This document shows positions 9,323 to 18,224 of a stretch of 64,000 nt of DNA, one piece after another. The stretch is taken from positions 1 through 64,000 of the forward strand of contig NZ_JAJOZS010000015.1 of NCBI RefSeq assembly GCF_021168555.1. The letters run 5' to 3'. Origin of the DNA: Stenotrophomonas sp. MMGLT7 (GTDB lineage Bacteria; Pseudomonadota; Gammaproteobacteria; Xanthomonadales; Xanthomonadaceae). The notes below the pieces were generated by a model. That model was not told the DNA's origin. It saw nothing but the letters and a program-made list of their open reading frames with translations, and searched no databases. The position numbers and the translations under genes were made by a program. Every line of letters starts with the position of its first letter. The stretch's first letter is position 1.

Positions 9323-9464
9323 ATCTGGTCTCCTAAGTTCCGTTCTTCCGTGAGAAATGCGGGGCCGGCTACCCGGCACCCGTTCTTGCCTGTCCTGATG
9401 GACATTGCGTCATCTGCAACTGCCGGGATCTCCGTCCCTTGACGCTGAGCAACAACAAAAAACG

Positions 9465-10967
9465 CTACGACTTGTTGGCGGCAGCCGGCAGTTCGGCCAC
9501 CAGTCGCAACGAAACAGACAGCTCATCGAGCTGGAAATGCGGCCTGATGAAGGCCACCGCGCGGTAGACACCGGGCTTGCCCGGCACCTCCGAAACCTGA
9601 ACCGACGCCTCCCTCAGCGGGTACTGCGCCTTGGCTTCCTGACTGGCGTTGTCGTCGAGCAGCACGTACTGCGCGATCCAACGGTTGAGGAAATCCTCTA
9701 CATTCCGCACCGAGGCGAAACTGCCGATTTTCTCTCTCATCATCGCCTTCAGATAATGGGCGATGCGCGAGACGGCGAAGATGTACTGCAGCTGCGCCGA
9801 CAGGATGGCGTTGGCGTTGGCCGAATCGGTGTTGTACTTCTTCGGCTTCTGCGCCGACTGCGCGCCGAAGAACGCCGCGTAGTCCGTGTTCTTGCAATGG
9901 ACCAGCGGGATGAACCCCAGGTCGCTGAGCTCCTTCTCGCGACGGTCGGTGATCGCCACCTCGGTCGGGCACTTGAGCGCGACCTCGCCATCGTCGGTAC
10001 GGAAGGTATGCGTGGGCAGATCCTCCACCAGTCCGCCACCCTCGACGCCGCGGATCGCCGCGCACCAGCCATAGTCCTCGAACGCGCTGGTCAGCCGCGC
10101 CGCCATCGCGTAGGCGGTGTTGCACCACAGGTAGCGGCCATGGTCCTTGGCATCGACCTCCTCGACGAAGTTGAAGCCTTCGACCGTGGTGCCGTCCTTC
10201 GGGTTGTACGGCAGGCGCCCGAGGAAGCGCGGCAGGGTCAGGCCGACGTAGCGGCTGTCCTCGCTGTCGCGGAACGACTTCCACTTGGCGTATTCCACGG
10301 TGTCGAAGACCTTGGCCAGGTCGCGCGGCTTGCCCAGCTCGGTGAAGGTCTCCAGGCCGAACATGTCCTCGGAGGCGGCCGAAATGAACGGCGCATGCGA
10401 GGCGGCGGCGACATGCGACATCTGCTCGACGAAGTACATGTCCTCCGGCTGGCGGCCGACGTAGTAGTCGCCGACCAGCGCCCCGAACGGCGCGCCGCCG
10501 AAGGTGCCGAACTCCTCTTCGTAGACCTTCTTGAACAGCGCGCTCTGGTCGAAGTCGATGGCCGACTTGAAGTCGCGCACCAGGTCCTTCTTCGGCGAGT
10601 TGAAGACCTTGATCTTCAGCGTGGCGCCGGTCGAGGTCTGCTCGCACAGGTAGTGCAGGCCGCGCCAGCTGCCTTCGAGCTGCTGGAACTCGGGCGCATG
10701 CATCACCGCGCTCAGCTGCTCGGAGATGATCCGGTCCAGCTCGGCGATGCGGGCGTCGAGGGTGAGGTTGAGGTTGTCGGAGACGACGACCGTGCCGTCC
10801 ATCACCTCCTTGGCCAGCTCGGCGATCAGGTCCTTGGCGCGCCGGTGCTCGCTCTCGGACTTGGCGACCTTGCTCTGCTCGACGATCTGGTCGAGCAACC
10901 CGGGCTGTTCCTGGACCGCCGCGGCGGCACCGCCGCCGCCACTGGCATTTGCGGTTTCTGCAGCCAT
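9465..10967 (-). CDS. tssC: T6SS contractile sheath large subunit TssC
   Basis: TssC (VipB, DUF877) co-assembles with TssB into the contractile sheath. The 500-residue product opens with a low-complexity Gly/Ala stretch (ASGGGGAAAA), then QPGLLDQIVEQSKVAKSESE. Family hallmarks include FQQLEGSWRGLHYLCEQTS near residue 95 and RFLGRLPYNPKDG in the middle. The conserved C-terminal region has NRWIAQYVLLDDNASQEAKA. The start is 1 base beyond the tssB stop, as expected for the co-translated sheath pair. No defect is visible. Confidence 0.97.
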   Translation of the reverse strand: MAAETANASGGGGAAAAVQEQPGLLDQIVEQSKVAKSESEHRRAKDLIAELAKEVMDGTVVVSDNLNLTLDARIAELDRIISEQLSAVMHAPEFQQLEGSWRGLHYLCEQTSTGATLKIKVFNSPKKDLVRDFKSAIDFDQSALFKKVYEEEFGTFGGAPFGALVGDYYVGRQPEDMYFVEQMSHVAAASHAPFISAASEDMFGLETFTELGKPRDLAKVFDTVEYAKWKSFRDSEDSRYVGLTLPRFLGRLPYNPKDGTTVEGFNFVEEVDAKDHGRYLWCNTAYAMAARLTSAFEDYGWCAAIRGVEGGGLVEDLPTHTFRTDDGEVALKCPTEVAITDRREKELSDLGFIPLVHCKNTDYAAFFGAQSAQKPKKYNTDSANANAILSAQLQYIFAVSRIAHYLKAMMREKIGSFASVRNVEDFLNRWIAQYVLLDDNASQEAKAQYPLREASVQVSEVPGKPGVYRAVAFIRPHFQLDELSVSLRLVAELPAAANKS

Positions 10968-10968
10968 G

Positions 10969-11475
10969 TCAATTCTTCTCCTGGGTTTCCTGCCCGAGCT
11001 GCTTGAGCTGCTCGGTACTGTTGAGCACGTCGGTCAACAAGTCCTCGAGCTTCTCGTTACCGGCCAGCTTGTTGCGCAGGTCGGCGAGCTTGGTACGCGA
11101 TTCGAGCAGCTTGCGCAACGGCTCGACCTGCTGCACCACGGCCTCGGGACGGAAATCCTCGATCGACTTGAACTTCAGCTCGACCGCGAACTCGCCGTCC
11201 TCGTCGCTGATCTTGTTGGGCACGCGATAGACCGCACGGGGCGCCATGCCTTCCATGACCTCGTCGAAGTTGTCGAGGTCGACATTGACGAACCTGCGGT
11301 CCTTGACCTTGGCCAGCGGCTGTTCCGGGTTGCCGCTGAAATCGCCAAGCACCCCGACCACGAACGGCAGCTCCTTCTGCTCGATGGCGTCGCCCTTCTC
11401 CACGTCGTACGTCAACTGCACGCGCGGCGGCCTCACCTTCTGCAGCCGCTTCTGGATGCTGTCCTTCTTGCCCAT
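10969..11475 (-). CDS. tssB: T6SS contractile sheath small subunit TssB
   Basis: TssB (VipA, DUF770) is the small partner of TssC in the sheath. The 168-residue protein begins MGKKDSIQKRLQKVRPPRVQ and carries the family segment VQLTYDVEKGDAIEQKELPF, then LGDFSGNP near residue 47. The C-terminal half (RKLLESRTKLADLRNKLAGN) provides the helix thought to contact TssC and ClpV. It lies 42 bp after the lipoprotein gene and immediately before tssC. Confidence 0.97.
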   Translation of the reverse strand: MGKKDSIQKRLQKVRPPRVQLTYDVEKGDAIEQKELPFVVGVLGDFSGNPEQPLAKVKDRRFVNVDLDNFDEVMEGMAPRAVYRVPNKISDEDGEFAVELKFKSIEDFRPEAVVQQVEPLRKLLESRTKLADLRNKLAGNEKLEDLLTDVLNSTEQLKQLGQETQEKN

Positions 11476-11517
11476 ATGATCTTTGCTCCTTGGAAAAGCG
11501 GATAGCCTATCCGGCGA

Positions 11518-12150
11518 TCAGTTGCCGCCGAGATTCTTGAACGGATCAGAGGAAGGTTTTTTCTGCTCGGTATTGCCGGTGGCCGCGGGAGCGGTGCTGG
11601 GCGCGGCGGTGGCGCGGCGCGCCGGGGCGGCACGCCGCCGGGGCGCGGGCGCCGCCGGCTTTTCCTGCGGGAACACGCTGTCGCCCATGGTCTTGCGCAG
11701 CGTCGTTGCCAGCGCCTCGGCTTCCTGGCGGGCCGTGCCCGAGGCCAGTACCCCGCGGTCCTGCAGCCGCTGCAACGACTGGTTGGCGATGCGCAGGCCC
11801 GACACGGTCAGCACGCCGTCGGCGATCAGGTCGTCCGGATCGCGCTGCAGCACTTCCTCGGACGCCACGATCGCCCGCGCGTAGTCGCCCTTGTCGAACT
11901 GCAGCTGCGCGGTCCTGACCCAGGGTTCCTTGCGGGTGGGGTCGGCCTTGCTGGCCTCGTCCAGGCGCTGCAGCGCCTCGGGCACCAGGCCGTTGGAGAC
12001 GGCGTCCTCGGCCTGGGACATCAGGCTCTCGAAGCTCGTCGGCTCGGGCGGCGGGTCCTTCTTCGAGAACACCGAGCAGCCGGCCAGCAGTGCCAGCGCA
12101 GCGATGGCGAATACAGGCCTGAAAACAGCCGATCCCTTCCTAACGTCCAT
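11518..12150 (-). CDS. TPR-containing lipoprotein heading the T6SS operon
   Basis: The 210-residue product has a type II signal peptide with lipobox LLAGC near residue 25, so it is probably a membrane-anchored lipoprotein. Residues about 45-135 form tetratricopeptide-like helices (VPEALQRLDEASKADPTRKE and GDYARAIVASEEVLQRDPDD). The last 60 residues are disordered, rich in Ala, Pro and Arg. It is the first gene of the minus-strand T6SS operon, 42 bp from tssB. Xanthomonad-type T6SS loci often carry such a TPR protein in this position (recollection). Its role is unknown; assistance in sheath anchoring or envelope assembly is inference. Confidence 0.8.
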   Translation of the reverse strand: MDVRKGSAVFRPVFAIAALALLAGCSVFSKKDPPPEPTSFESLMSQAEDAVSNGLVPEALQRLDEASKADPTRKEPWVRTAQLQFDKGDYARAIVASEEVLQRDPDDLIADGVLTVSGLRIANQSLQRLQDRGVLASGTARQEAEALATTLRKTMGDSVFPQEKPAAPAPRRRAAPARRATAAPSTAPAATGNTEQKKPSSDPFKNLGGN

Positions 12151-12235
12151 TACCGATTCCTTTAGAACTAGCCAATTGCAAGCGCGAGCTCATGGAACTG
12201 CAAGGCCAAGCAGTCCATTGCCCATCATGCCAGGA

Positions 12236-12266
12236 TTGTACAGCGACCTGAAAGAGACGGTATAGT
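12236..12266 (+). promoter_or_regulatory. Possible sigma70 promoter for tssJKL
   Basis: In the 253-bp gap between the divergent T6SS operons, TTGTAC (12236-12241) and TATAGT (12261-12266) are separated by 19 bases and face tssJ. The -10 is close to consensus and the spacing is slightly long. The distance to the tssJ ATG is about 137 bases. I see no convincing sigma54 site in this gap. Confidence 0.4.
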
Positions 12267-12403
12267 CCAGGCCCTCGGGATGCGTCAAGTTTTCGGCGGA
12301 GAAATGGATGCGACATGAAGTCGACAGCAGGCGGTCTGGGCCAAGCGCTTTTGCCGGGTCCCGACCGCCGCCGCAGCCCATCGATGCTCCCCTTTTCCCA
12401 GGC

Positions 12404-13006
12404 ATGAAACGGCTGCCGGTCGCGGCGCTGCTGCCGCTCCTGCTGGCCGTGCTGCTGGCCGGCTGCGGAGGGGGATCGGTCGGCGGCATGGTGCGCAAGA
12501 CCCTGCAGGCCACCGGCCTGCAGGAGGCGCCGCCGCCACAGCCGGTGACCGTGCCGGTGAACCTGTTCGCCGGCAGCAACCTCAACGCCGGCAACGACAA
12601 GCGCCCGGGCGCGGTCATCCTTAAGATCTATCACCTGCGCAGCGTCCAGCGCTTCGAGCAGGCGCCGTACTCGGCCTTCCTCGACTCGGCCGGCGAACAG
12701 GCCGCGCTGGGCGCGGACCTGCTCTCGAGCAGCGAGGTGGTCCTGCTGCCGGGCGCGCGCCACCGGCTCGACGAGACGATGTCCGACGGTTCCGGCGTGC
12801 TGGGACTGGTGGCATTGTTCCGCGCGCCCGCCGAAGGGCGCTGGCGCCTGGCGTTCGACACCGGCAATGCCGCCGCGCGCGAGGGCATCACCGTCGGTGT
12901 CCATGCCTGCGCCATGACCACCGACAACGCCGCGCTCATCACGCGCCGGTCGGGGGAAGACCCGAACCGGCTGGGATCGGTGCGCTGCGCCGTCCAGGGC
13001 CGGTGA
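12404..13006 (+). CDS. tssJ: T6SS outer-membrane lipoprotein TssJ
   Basis: TssJ is the outer-membrane lipoprotein of the TssJLM membrane complex. The 200-residue product starts MKRLPVAALLPLLLAVLLAG and its lipobox LLAGC places the acylated cysteine near residue 21. The mature part fits the TssJ transthyretin-like fold, with VTVPVNLFAGSNLNAGNDKR, then VILKIYHLRSVQRFEQA, where the family's conserved 'VRIYQL' strand lies. It is followed by FDSAGEQAALGADLL-type segments. The ATG at 12404 directly precedes a standard signal peptide, so the upstream in-frame extension is not used. It begins the plus-strand operon tssJ-tssK-tssL. Confidence 0.9.
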   Translation: MKRLPVAALLPLLLAVLLAGCGGGSVGGMVRKTLQATGLQEAPPPQPVTVPVNLFAGSNLNAGNDKRPGAVILKIYHLRSVQRFEQAPYSAFLDSAGEQAALGADLLSSSEVVLLPGARHRLDETMSDGSGVLGLVALFRAPAEGRWRLAFDTGNAAAREGITVGVHACAMTTDNAALITRRSGEDPNRLGSVRCAVQGR

Positions 13007-13099
13007 ATGCCGGCGCGGACCATGGCGGCAAACCGGCGGACCGTTAGATAATCTCCACAGTGGCTCTGGATCGGCCGGAATCGGACATAGGGAAGCAAC

Positions 13100-14446
13100 G
13101 TGGCTCACGTAAGCAGTACGGCGAAGGTTCTATGGGGCGAAGGGCTGTTCCTGCGGCCGCAGCACTTCCAGCGGCAGGATGCCTACCATGAGGCCCGCCT
13201 GCAGGATCTGGCCGGCGCCCTGCACCCCTATGCCTGGGGCGTGCGCTCGGTGCGGTTCGACGTGCAGGCATTGAATGCGGGCAGCCTGCGGGCGCTGGAC
13301 ATCGCCCTGGTCTTCCCCGATGGCGAGGGCTACGAGGCCCCTGGCCGCGACGCGCTGCCCGAGACGATCTCGCTGGCGGACCTGCCGGCCGGGGTGCAGA
13401 GCTCGACGGTGTACATGGCCCTGCCGACGCTGAAGGAAGCGGGCAACAGCGGCGACGGCGACGGCCGCCTCGCGCGCTACCGCCAGTACGACGCGATGAC
13501 GCCGGACCTGTACACCGATGCGGTGGAGGCGGAGATCGCCTACCTCGGCAAGGCGGCGCGGCTGCTGACCGAGGACAAGCCGCGCGACGCCTACGTCACC
13601 GTGCCGGTGGCCCGGATCAACCGCACGCCGACCGGCGGCTTCGAGCTGGACGAGAGCTTCATCCCGCCGAGCCTGCACGTGCAGGCATCGGACGTGCTGC
13701 TCAGGCAGCTGCGCGGCCTGCTGGATTCGCTGCAGGCCAAGGTCGACGCCCTCTACGGCCTGCACCGGCAGCCGTCGCAGCACATCATCGAGTTCCGTTC
13801 CGGCGACATCGCCTCGTTCTGGCTGCTGCACACCGCCTCCACCTCGTTCGCGTCGCTGGCACACCTGTTCCATCACCCGCGCCTGCACCCTGAGCGGCTG
13901 CACCAGGAACTGATGCGGATGGCCGGGGCGCTGCTGACCTTCTCCAACGCCTACCAGCTGGCCGACCTGCCGCGCTACGAGCACGGCGCGCCCGGGGCCG
14001 GCTTCGAGCAGCTGTTCACGATCATCCGCGACCTGCTGGACACGGTGATCTCCGCGCGCTACTTCCAGATCGCGCTCACCGAGGTGAAGCCGTCCTTCCA
14101 CGTCGGCCACATCGATTCCCAGCGCATCGACGAGAACGCCTCGTTCTACATCGGCGTGTCGGCCGACATGCCGGGCCAGGAACTGGTGCAGACCGTGCCG
14201 ATCCGCTTCAAGATCGGCGCACCCGACGACGTGGAGAAGTGCGTGCTGTCGGCGCTGCCGGGCGTCAAGCTCACCCATGCCGCGCAGGTGCCGGCGGCCA
14301 TCCCGGTGCGGCCGGGCAGCTACTACTTCGCGGTGGAAGCGCGCGGGCCGCTGTACGAGCGCATGCTCAAGGCGCAGTCGATGATGATCTACGTCCCCTC
14401 CGGCATTGCCGATCTGAAGATGGAACTGGTCGCGGTGACCTCATGA
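13100..14446 (+). CDS. tssK: T6SS baseplate protein TssK
   Basis: TssK (DUF876) trimers link the baseplate wedges to the TssJLM membrane complex. The 448-residue product starts at a GTG (MAHVSSTAKVLWGEGLFLRP), preceded by AGGGAAG five bases upstream. WGEGLFLRPQHFQRQD is the family signature. Other typical stretches are FHHPRLHPERLHQELMRMAG and the C-terminal FAVEARGPLYERMLKAQSMM. The stop codon overlaps the tssL start (ATGA), so the two are likely translationally coupled. Confidence 0.96.
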   Translation: MAHVSSTAKVLWGEGLFLRPQHFQRQDAYHEARLQDLAGALHPYAWGVRSVRFDVQALNAGSLRALDIALVFPDGEGYEAPGRDALPETISLADLPAGVQSSTVYMALPTLKEAGNSGDGDGRLARYRQYDAMTPDLYTDAVEAEIAYLGKAARLLTEDKPRDAYVTVPVARINRTPTGGFELDESFIPPSLHVQASDVLLRQLRGLLDSLQAKVDALYGLHRQPSQHIIEFRSGDIASFWLLHTASTSFASLAHLFHHPRLHPERLHQELMRMAGALLTFSNAYQLADLPRYEHGAPGAGFEQLFTIIRDLLDTVISARYFQIALTEVKPSFHVGHIDSQRIDENASFYIGVSADMPGQELVQTVPIRFKIGAPDDVEKCVLSALPGVKLTHAAQVPAAIPVRPGSYYFAVEARGPLYERMLKAQSMMIYVPSGIADLKMELVAVTS

Positions 14447-15228
14447 ACACTCCCCTGCCCCCCACTCCCGGCCCGATGCCCTCGCTGAGTTCGCAGGCCC
14501 GCCTGCCGGGCAGCACGGCGGCCACGCCGCAGTCGCTGCTGGACCTGATGGCCGACGGCTTCTACCTGCTGCTGCTGCTCAAGCGCGGCCAGCTGCCCGG
14601 CGACGCCGAGGGCTTCATGCAATCGGTGCAGAAGTTCCTCGACAACGTCGAGCGCGGCGCGGTCAAGCTGGGCATCTCGGCCGAGGACATCTACGCGGCC
14701 AAGTATGCGTTCTGCGCCGCCGTGGACGAGGCGATCCTGTCGCAGCCGTCGGCGCTGCACGAGGCCTGGGAACGCAACCCGCTGCAGCTGCGCCTGTTCG
14801 GCGAGCACCTGGCCGGCGAGCGCTTCTTCGACAAGCTCGAGGAGCTGCGCCGCCAGGGCGCGCCGCGGCTGGCCTCGCTGGAGGTCTACCACTACTGCCT
14901 GCTGCTCGGCTTCGAAGGCAAGTATCGGCTCGAGGGCCCGGAAAAGCTCGGTTACCTGACCGCGCGCCTGGGCGACGAGATCGTCTACCTCAAGGGCCGG
15001 CGCACGGGATTCGCACCGCACTGGCCGCCGCCGGACAACGTCAGCCACACCTTGCGGCGCGTGGTGCCGCTGTGGATGCCGGCAGCGCTGGTGGCGGTGT
15101 TCGGGGTGATCGGCTTCTTCGGCCTGCGCACGTACATGGACCACCAGACCGAGCAGCGGCTGGCGGCCTACAACGACGTGGTGCAGATGCCGCAGCGCAC
15201 CGCCCACATCACCATCACCCTGCCGTGA
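14443..15228 (+). CDS. tssL: T6SS inner-membrane protein TssL (DotU family)
   Basis: TssL is the inner-membrane component that pairs with TssM. The 261-residue protein has a Pro-rich N-terminal tail, then a DotU cytoplasmic domain with MADGFYLLLLLKRGQLPGDA and AKYAFCAAVDEAILSQP. The EHLAGERFFDKLEELRRQGA region follows. A single C-terminal membrane helix (LWMPAALVAVFGVIGFFGL, about residues 205-224) and a short periplasmic tail end the protein. No OmpA-type peptidoglycan-binding domain is fused. The ATG overlaps the tssK stop. tssM, often the next gene, is not downstream here. Confidence 0.95.
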   Translation: MNTPLPPTPGPMPSLSSQARLPGSTAATPQSLLDLMADGFYLLLLLKRGQLPGDAEGFMQSVQKFLDNVERGAVKLGISAEDIYAAKYAFCAAVDEAILSQPSALHEAWERNPLQLRLFGEHLAGERFFDKLEELRRQGAPRLASLEVYHYCLLLGFEGKYRLEGPEKLGYLTARLGDEIVYLKGRRTGFAPHWPPPDNVSHTLRRVVPLWMPAALVAVFGVIGFFGLRTYMDHQTEQRLAAYNDVVQMPQRTAHITITLP

Positions 15229-15328
15229 GATCGATCCGGCCCCGCTGAGTGAGGGGGCGGGCGGTTGCGCGGCCGGGGATGGGGGATAGGCGACGGTTGC
15301 GGTAGAGCCGGGAGCAACCCCTCCCCAG

Positions 15329-15361
15329 CCCTCCCCTGCGCGCTGTGCGCGCAAGGGAGGG
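15329..15361. repeat. GC-rich palindromic intergenic element
   Basis: CCCTCCCCTGCGCGC and GCGCGCAAGGGAGGG pair at 14 of 15 positions around a 3-base loop. The element lies in the 217-bp gap between the convergent tssL and pigment dehydratase genes. It resembles the dispersed 'ccctcccc...aagggaggg' elements common between genes in xanthomonads. It could work as a bidirectional terminator, although neither side has a T-tract. Confidence 0.5.
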
Positions 15362-15445
15362 AGCCAAGCCTGCGTGCCGCTCAGGCATTCCGCCTTGGTC
15401 TCGCGCTGCGCCCCGTGAATGGGGTGACGCGATCCTTCGCCGGCC

Positions 15446-15889
15446 CTATCCGGGTGCGGCCGCCGGTTCCAGCATCGCCGCGGCGCGTCCTTCCGCCAGC
15501 AGTTGCGCCTCGTGCCAGATGCGGAAGGCGTACTGCTGGCTGGCTTCGCTGCAGGCCAGCACCTCGGCCTCGCCGCGCAGCAGGCCCGGCAGCGTCTCGA
15601 TGCAGTCCACGTGCAGCTGCACCCCGCGCAATGCGACCAGCATGCCGGGACGCGGCGGCTGTCCGCGTTCGCGGCCCAGCAGGCCGCCGTGCACCGCCAT
15701 CGCCTGCGCGCCGTATTCGCACAGGTGCAGCGCATGCAGGCGCCCGTGCGCGCGCAGCGGATGCTGCGGCGAGCGGTGGCCGCCGCTGCGCAGCACGATG
15801 CGCTGCGCGTCCCACTCGACCACTTCCTCCCACAGGCACATCAGCCCCTGGTGGGGAATCAGCGCGGCGATCGCCTCACGTCCCTGCAT
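15446..15889 (-). CDS. Hot-dog 3-hydroxyacyl-ACP dehydratase of the pigment cluster (ApeP-like)
   Basis: The 147-residue product resembles the COG4706/ApeP-type predicted dehydratases of aryl-polyene clusters. These remove water from 3-hydroxyacyl-ACP during polyene elongation. It starts MQGREAIAALIPHQGLMCLW, with the family's early IPH(Q)G..CLW pattern, then LHALHLCEYGAQAMAVHGGL, which carries the candidate helix with E and Y-G-A-Q. The ATG lies inside the end of the exporter gene (14-bp overlap), so it is the last gene of this minus-strand operon. The next gene in the window is the convergent tssL. Confidence 0.8.
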   Translation of the reverse strand: MQGREAIAALIPHQGLMCLWEEVVEWDAQRIVLRSGGHRSPQHPLRAHGRLHALHLCEYGAQAMAVHGGLLGRERGQPPRPGMLVALRGVQLHVDCIETLPGLLRGEAEVLACSEASQQYAFRIWHEAQLLAEGRAAAMLEPAAAPG

Positions 15890-18224
15890 CGTGCGCCTCC
15901 CGCGCGGTCTGGCGCGACACCAGCAGCGCCAGCACGAAGTTGAACAGCACGCCCAGCGCCACCGTGCTGCCGATCGCGCGCAGCACCGGGATCGACGAGG
16001 CGGCCAGCAGCGCGAACACCAGCAGCGTCATCAGGCTGCACACGATCAGCGCGTGCAGCGTGCGCAGCTGGTCGGCGCGGTCGTCGCCGGCATGGTCGAA
16101 GAACAGTGCGTAGTCCAGCCCCAGGCCGGCGGCCAGGATCAGTGCGATCAGGTGGAACAGGTTCAACTCGACGCCGCAGCCGCGCAGGATCGCCAGGATC
16201 AGCAGCGTGCTCAGCGCCATCGGCAGCAGCACGCGCACGATGCGGCGCGGCCGGCGCAGGGCGATGGCCACGGTCAGCGCCAGCAGCAGCGCGGCCACGG
16301 CGAGCGCCGCCAGCACGCGGCCGCGGTAGGCCGCCACCAGCGACTCGGACGCCTGCTTCAGGTCCAGCAACCGTGCGCCGCTGCCGCGCAGCTGCGCCGC
16401 CAGCGCGGCCGGATCGCGCAGGCCGCTGAGCGAGACCAGCGCGGTGGCGCGCTCGCCCGAGCGCAGCAGCAGCCCGGCGACCGGCGTGGCCAGCGGCGTG
16501 CCGGCAAGGTCGCGCGGTGTCAGCGGCGCGGCATCGCGGGCACGTTGCAGGTCGTCGAGGAAGGGCGCGAAGACGGACTCGCGGAAAGGGCTGGCGGCCG
16601 CCGCTTCGGCCAGCATCGCCGTCGCCTGCTCCGCATCGGGCAGGCGCGCCTGCCGCCGGCGCTGGGCCTGGATGCTGGGCAGGTAGCGTGCGGCCATGTC
16701 GTAGCCGGCCAGCGTGCCCTGCGCGACTTGGCCGTCGAGTACGCCGCGCAGCTGCTCCGAGCGCTGCAGTGCCTGCTCGGCATCGGCCGCGGCGATGGCC
16801 AGCACGTAGCGCACGTCGGGTGCGCCGAGTTCGTCGCGCAGGTCGGCATCGCGCACCAGCGCATCGGCCGGGACCGGGGTCAGCCGCGACAGGTCGTTCT
16901 GCCAGAACGGGGTGGGCATGCAGGCGACGACCGCGAGCGCCACTAGTGCCAGCGCCAGCAGCGACCATTTCGGCCGCGGCAGCCTGGCGATGCCGCGCCA
17001 CAGCCGCGCCAGCGCCGGCGAATCGGCTTGGTCGTGCGGCGCCGGATCGATCAGCGCCGGCAGCAGCAGGCGCGTGGTCAGCGCCGCCACCAGCAGCCCG
17101 GCGATAGTGAACACCGCCAGCTGGCGCAGGCCGTCGACCCCGGAGAACAGGAAGGTGACGTAGGCGATGCAGGTGGCGATGACGCCGGTGGACAGCGTCG
17201 GCCACAGGTGGCGGGCATTGGCGCGCGGGTCCAGGCCCGGGCGCTGGTGGCTGAACAGGTGGATCGGGTAGTCTTGCACCACCCCGATCAGGGTGAAGCC
17301 GAACGCCACGGTGATGCCGTGCACGCCGTCGAACAGCAGCGCCACCGCGCCCAGCCCGGCCAGGCCGGCGCTGGCCAGCGGCAGCACGCCGAGCACCGGG
17401 ATCTTCCAGCTGCGATAGGCGACGAGCAGCAGCAGCACCAGGCCGACGGTGTCCAGCGTGCCGATCCATTGCGCCTCGCGCTGGGTGCGCCCGCCGATCT
17501 CCACCGAGAACGCGCCCGGCCCGGTCAGCGTGAGCGCGGTGGCGCTGTCGCCGCGCACCTGCGCGAAGGCGTCGTGGATGGCCTGCACCGCCTGCTGCTG
17601 GCCGGTGGGGTCGAAGCCGGCCGCGCGGGTCTGCGCCAGCAGCAGCGCGCGCTTGCCGGCGCGGTCGAACCACACCCCGTCGATGCGCTGCGGCGCATGC
17701 GCCGGCTGCAGGCCTTCGGCGATGTGCACGATCTCCAGCGTGGGATCGCGCGGGATCAGCGGCTCGACCAGGCCGGCGGCGGGCGAGCCCAGGTCCTGCA
17801 GCCGCGACTGCAGCGCGTCGGCCAGCGCGGCCGCGTCCAGCGGCTGCGCATCGAAACTGTCGCTGAGCAGGTAGCGGTAGGCCAGCAGGGACTCGGGGAT
17901 CGCCGACAGGTCGGCGTCGCCGCCGTTGCCGACCAGCTCGAAGGCGTCGTTGGCCGCCAGCGTCTGCCGCAGCGCCTGCGATTGCCGCGCCAGCCGCGCC
18001 GGGTCGCTGCCGGAGAGCGACATCAGCAGCAATCGCGAGCCCGGGCCTTCGCCGAGCTCGTCGAGCAGCAGCTTCTGCGCCGGGGTCTGCGCGGCGGGCA
18101 TGAACTTGCGCAGGTCGCCGGACAGCTGCAGGCGGTCGCCGAGCCACATCGCCGCGCCGACCAGGATCGCCAGCCACGCCAGCGCCAGGACGATGCGTGT
18201 TCTTGCGCCCAACTCAATCCGCAT
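15876..18224 (-). CDS. MMPL/RND-family exporter of the pigment cluster
   Basis: The 782-residue protein has the duplicated RND plan: TM1 (TRIVLALAWLAILVGAAMWL), a large periplasmic loop, a block of TM helices near residues 240-370 (GTLDTVGLVLLLLVAYRSW, FTLIGVVQDYPIHLFSHQRP), then a second TM, loop and TM block to the C-terminus. The motif GLDYALFFDHAGDD near residue 725 is typical of the MMPL/COG4258 exporters found in xanthomonadin and other aryl-polyene clusters. It probably moves the acylated pigment from the inner membrane toward the outer membrane with the LolA-like carrier encoded just upstream. A 348-bp gap holding an inverted repeat separates it from that gene. Confidence 0.88.
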   Translation of the reverse strand: MRIELGARTRIVLALAWLAILVGAAMWLGDRLQLSGDLRKFMPAAQTPAQKLLLDELGEGPGSRLLLMSLSGSDPARLARQSQALRQTLAANDAFELVGNGGDADLSAIPESLLAYRYLLSDSFDAQPLDAAALADALQSRLQDLGSPAAGLVEPLIPRDPTLEIVHIAEGLQPAHAPQRIDGVWFDRAGKRALLLAQTRAAGFDPTGQQQAVQAIHDAFAQVRGDSATALTLTGPGAFSVEIGGRTQREAQWIGTLDTVGLVLLLLVAYRSWKIPVLGVLPLASAGLAGLGAVALLFDGVHGITVAFGFTLIGVVQDYPIHLFSHQRPGLDPRANARHLWPTLSTGVIATCIAYVTFLFSGVDGLRQLAVFTIAGLLVAALTTRLLLPALIDPAPHDQADSPALARLWRGIARLPRPKWSLLALALVALAVVACMPTPFWQNDLSRLTPVPADALVRDADLRDELGAPDVRYVLAIAAADAEQALQRSEQLRGVLDGQVAQGTLAGYDMAARYLPSIQAQRRRQARLPDAEQATAMLAEAAAASPFRESVFAPFLDDLQRARDAAPLTPRDLAGTPLATPVAGLLLRSGERATALVSLSGLRDPAALAAQLRGSGARLLDLKQASESLVAAYRGRVLAALAVAALLLALTVAIALRRPRRIVRVLLPMALSTLLILAILRGCGVELNLFHLIALILAAGLGLDYALFFDHAGDDRADQLRTLHALIVCSLMTLLVFALLAASSIPVLRAIGSTVALGVLFNFVLALLVSRQTAREAHDAGT

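Noticed and set aside
9323-9379. N-terminal extension of Hcp
   Set aside because: Hcp proteins begin at MQHAFLTID-like sequence, and AGGAG lies just before ATG 9322.
12151-12235. Sigma54 promoter for the minus-strand T6SS operon
   Set aside because: Candidates such as TGGCATGATGGGC lack a TTGCA-like -12 element at the right spacing.
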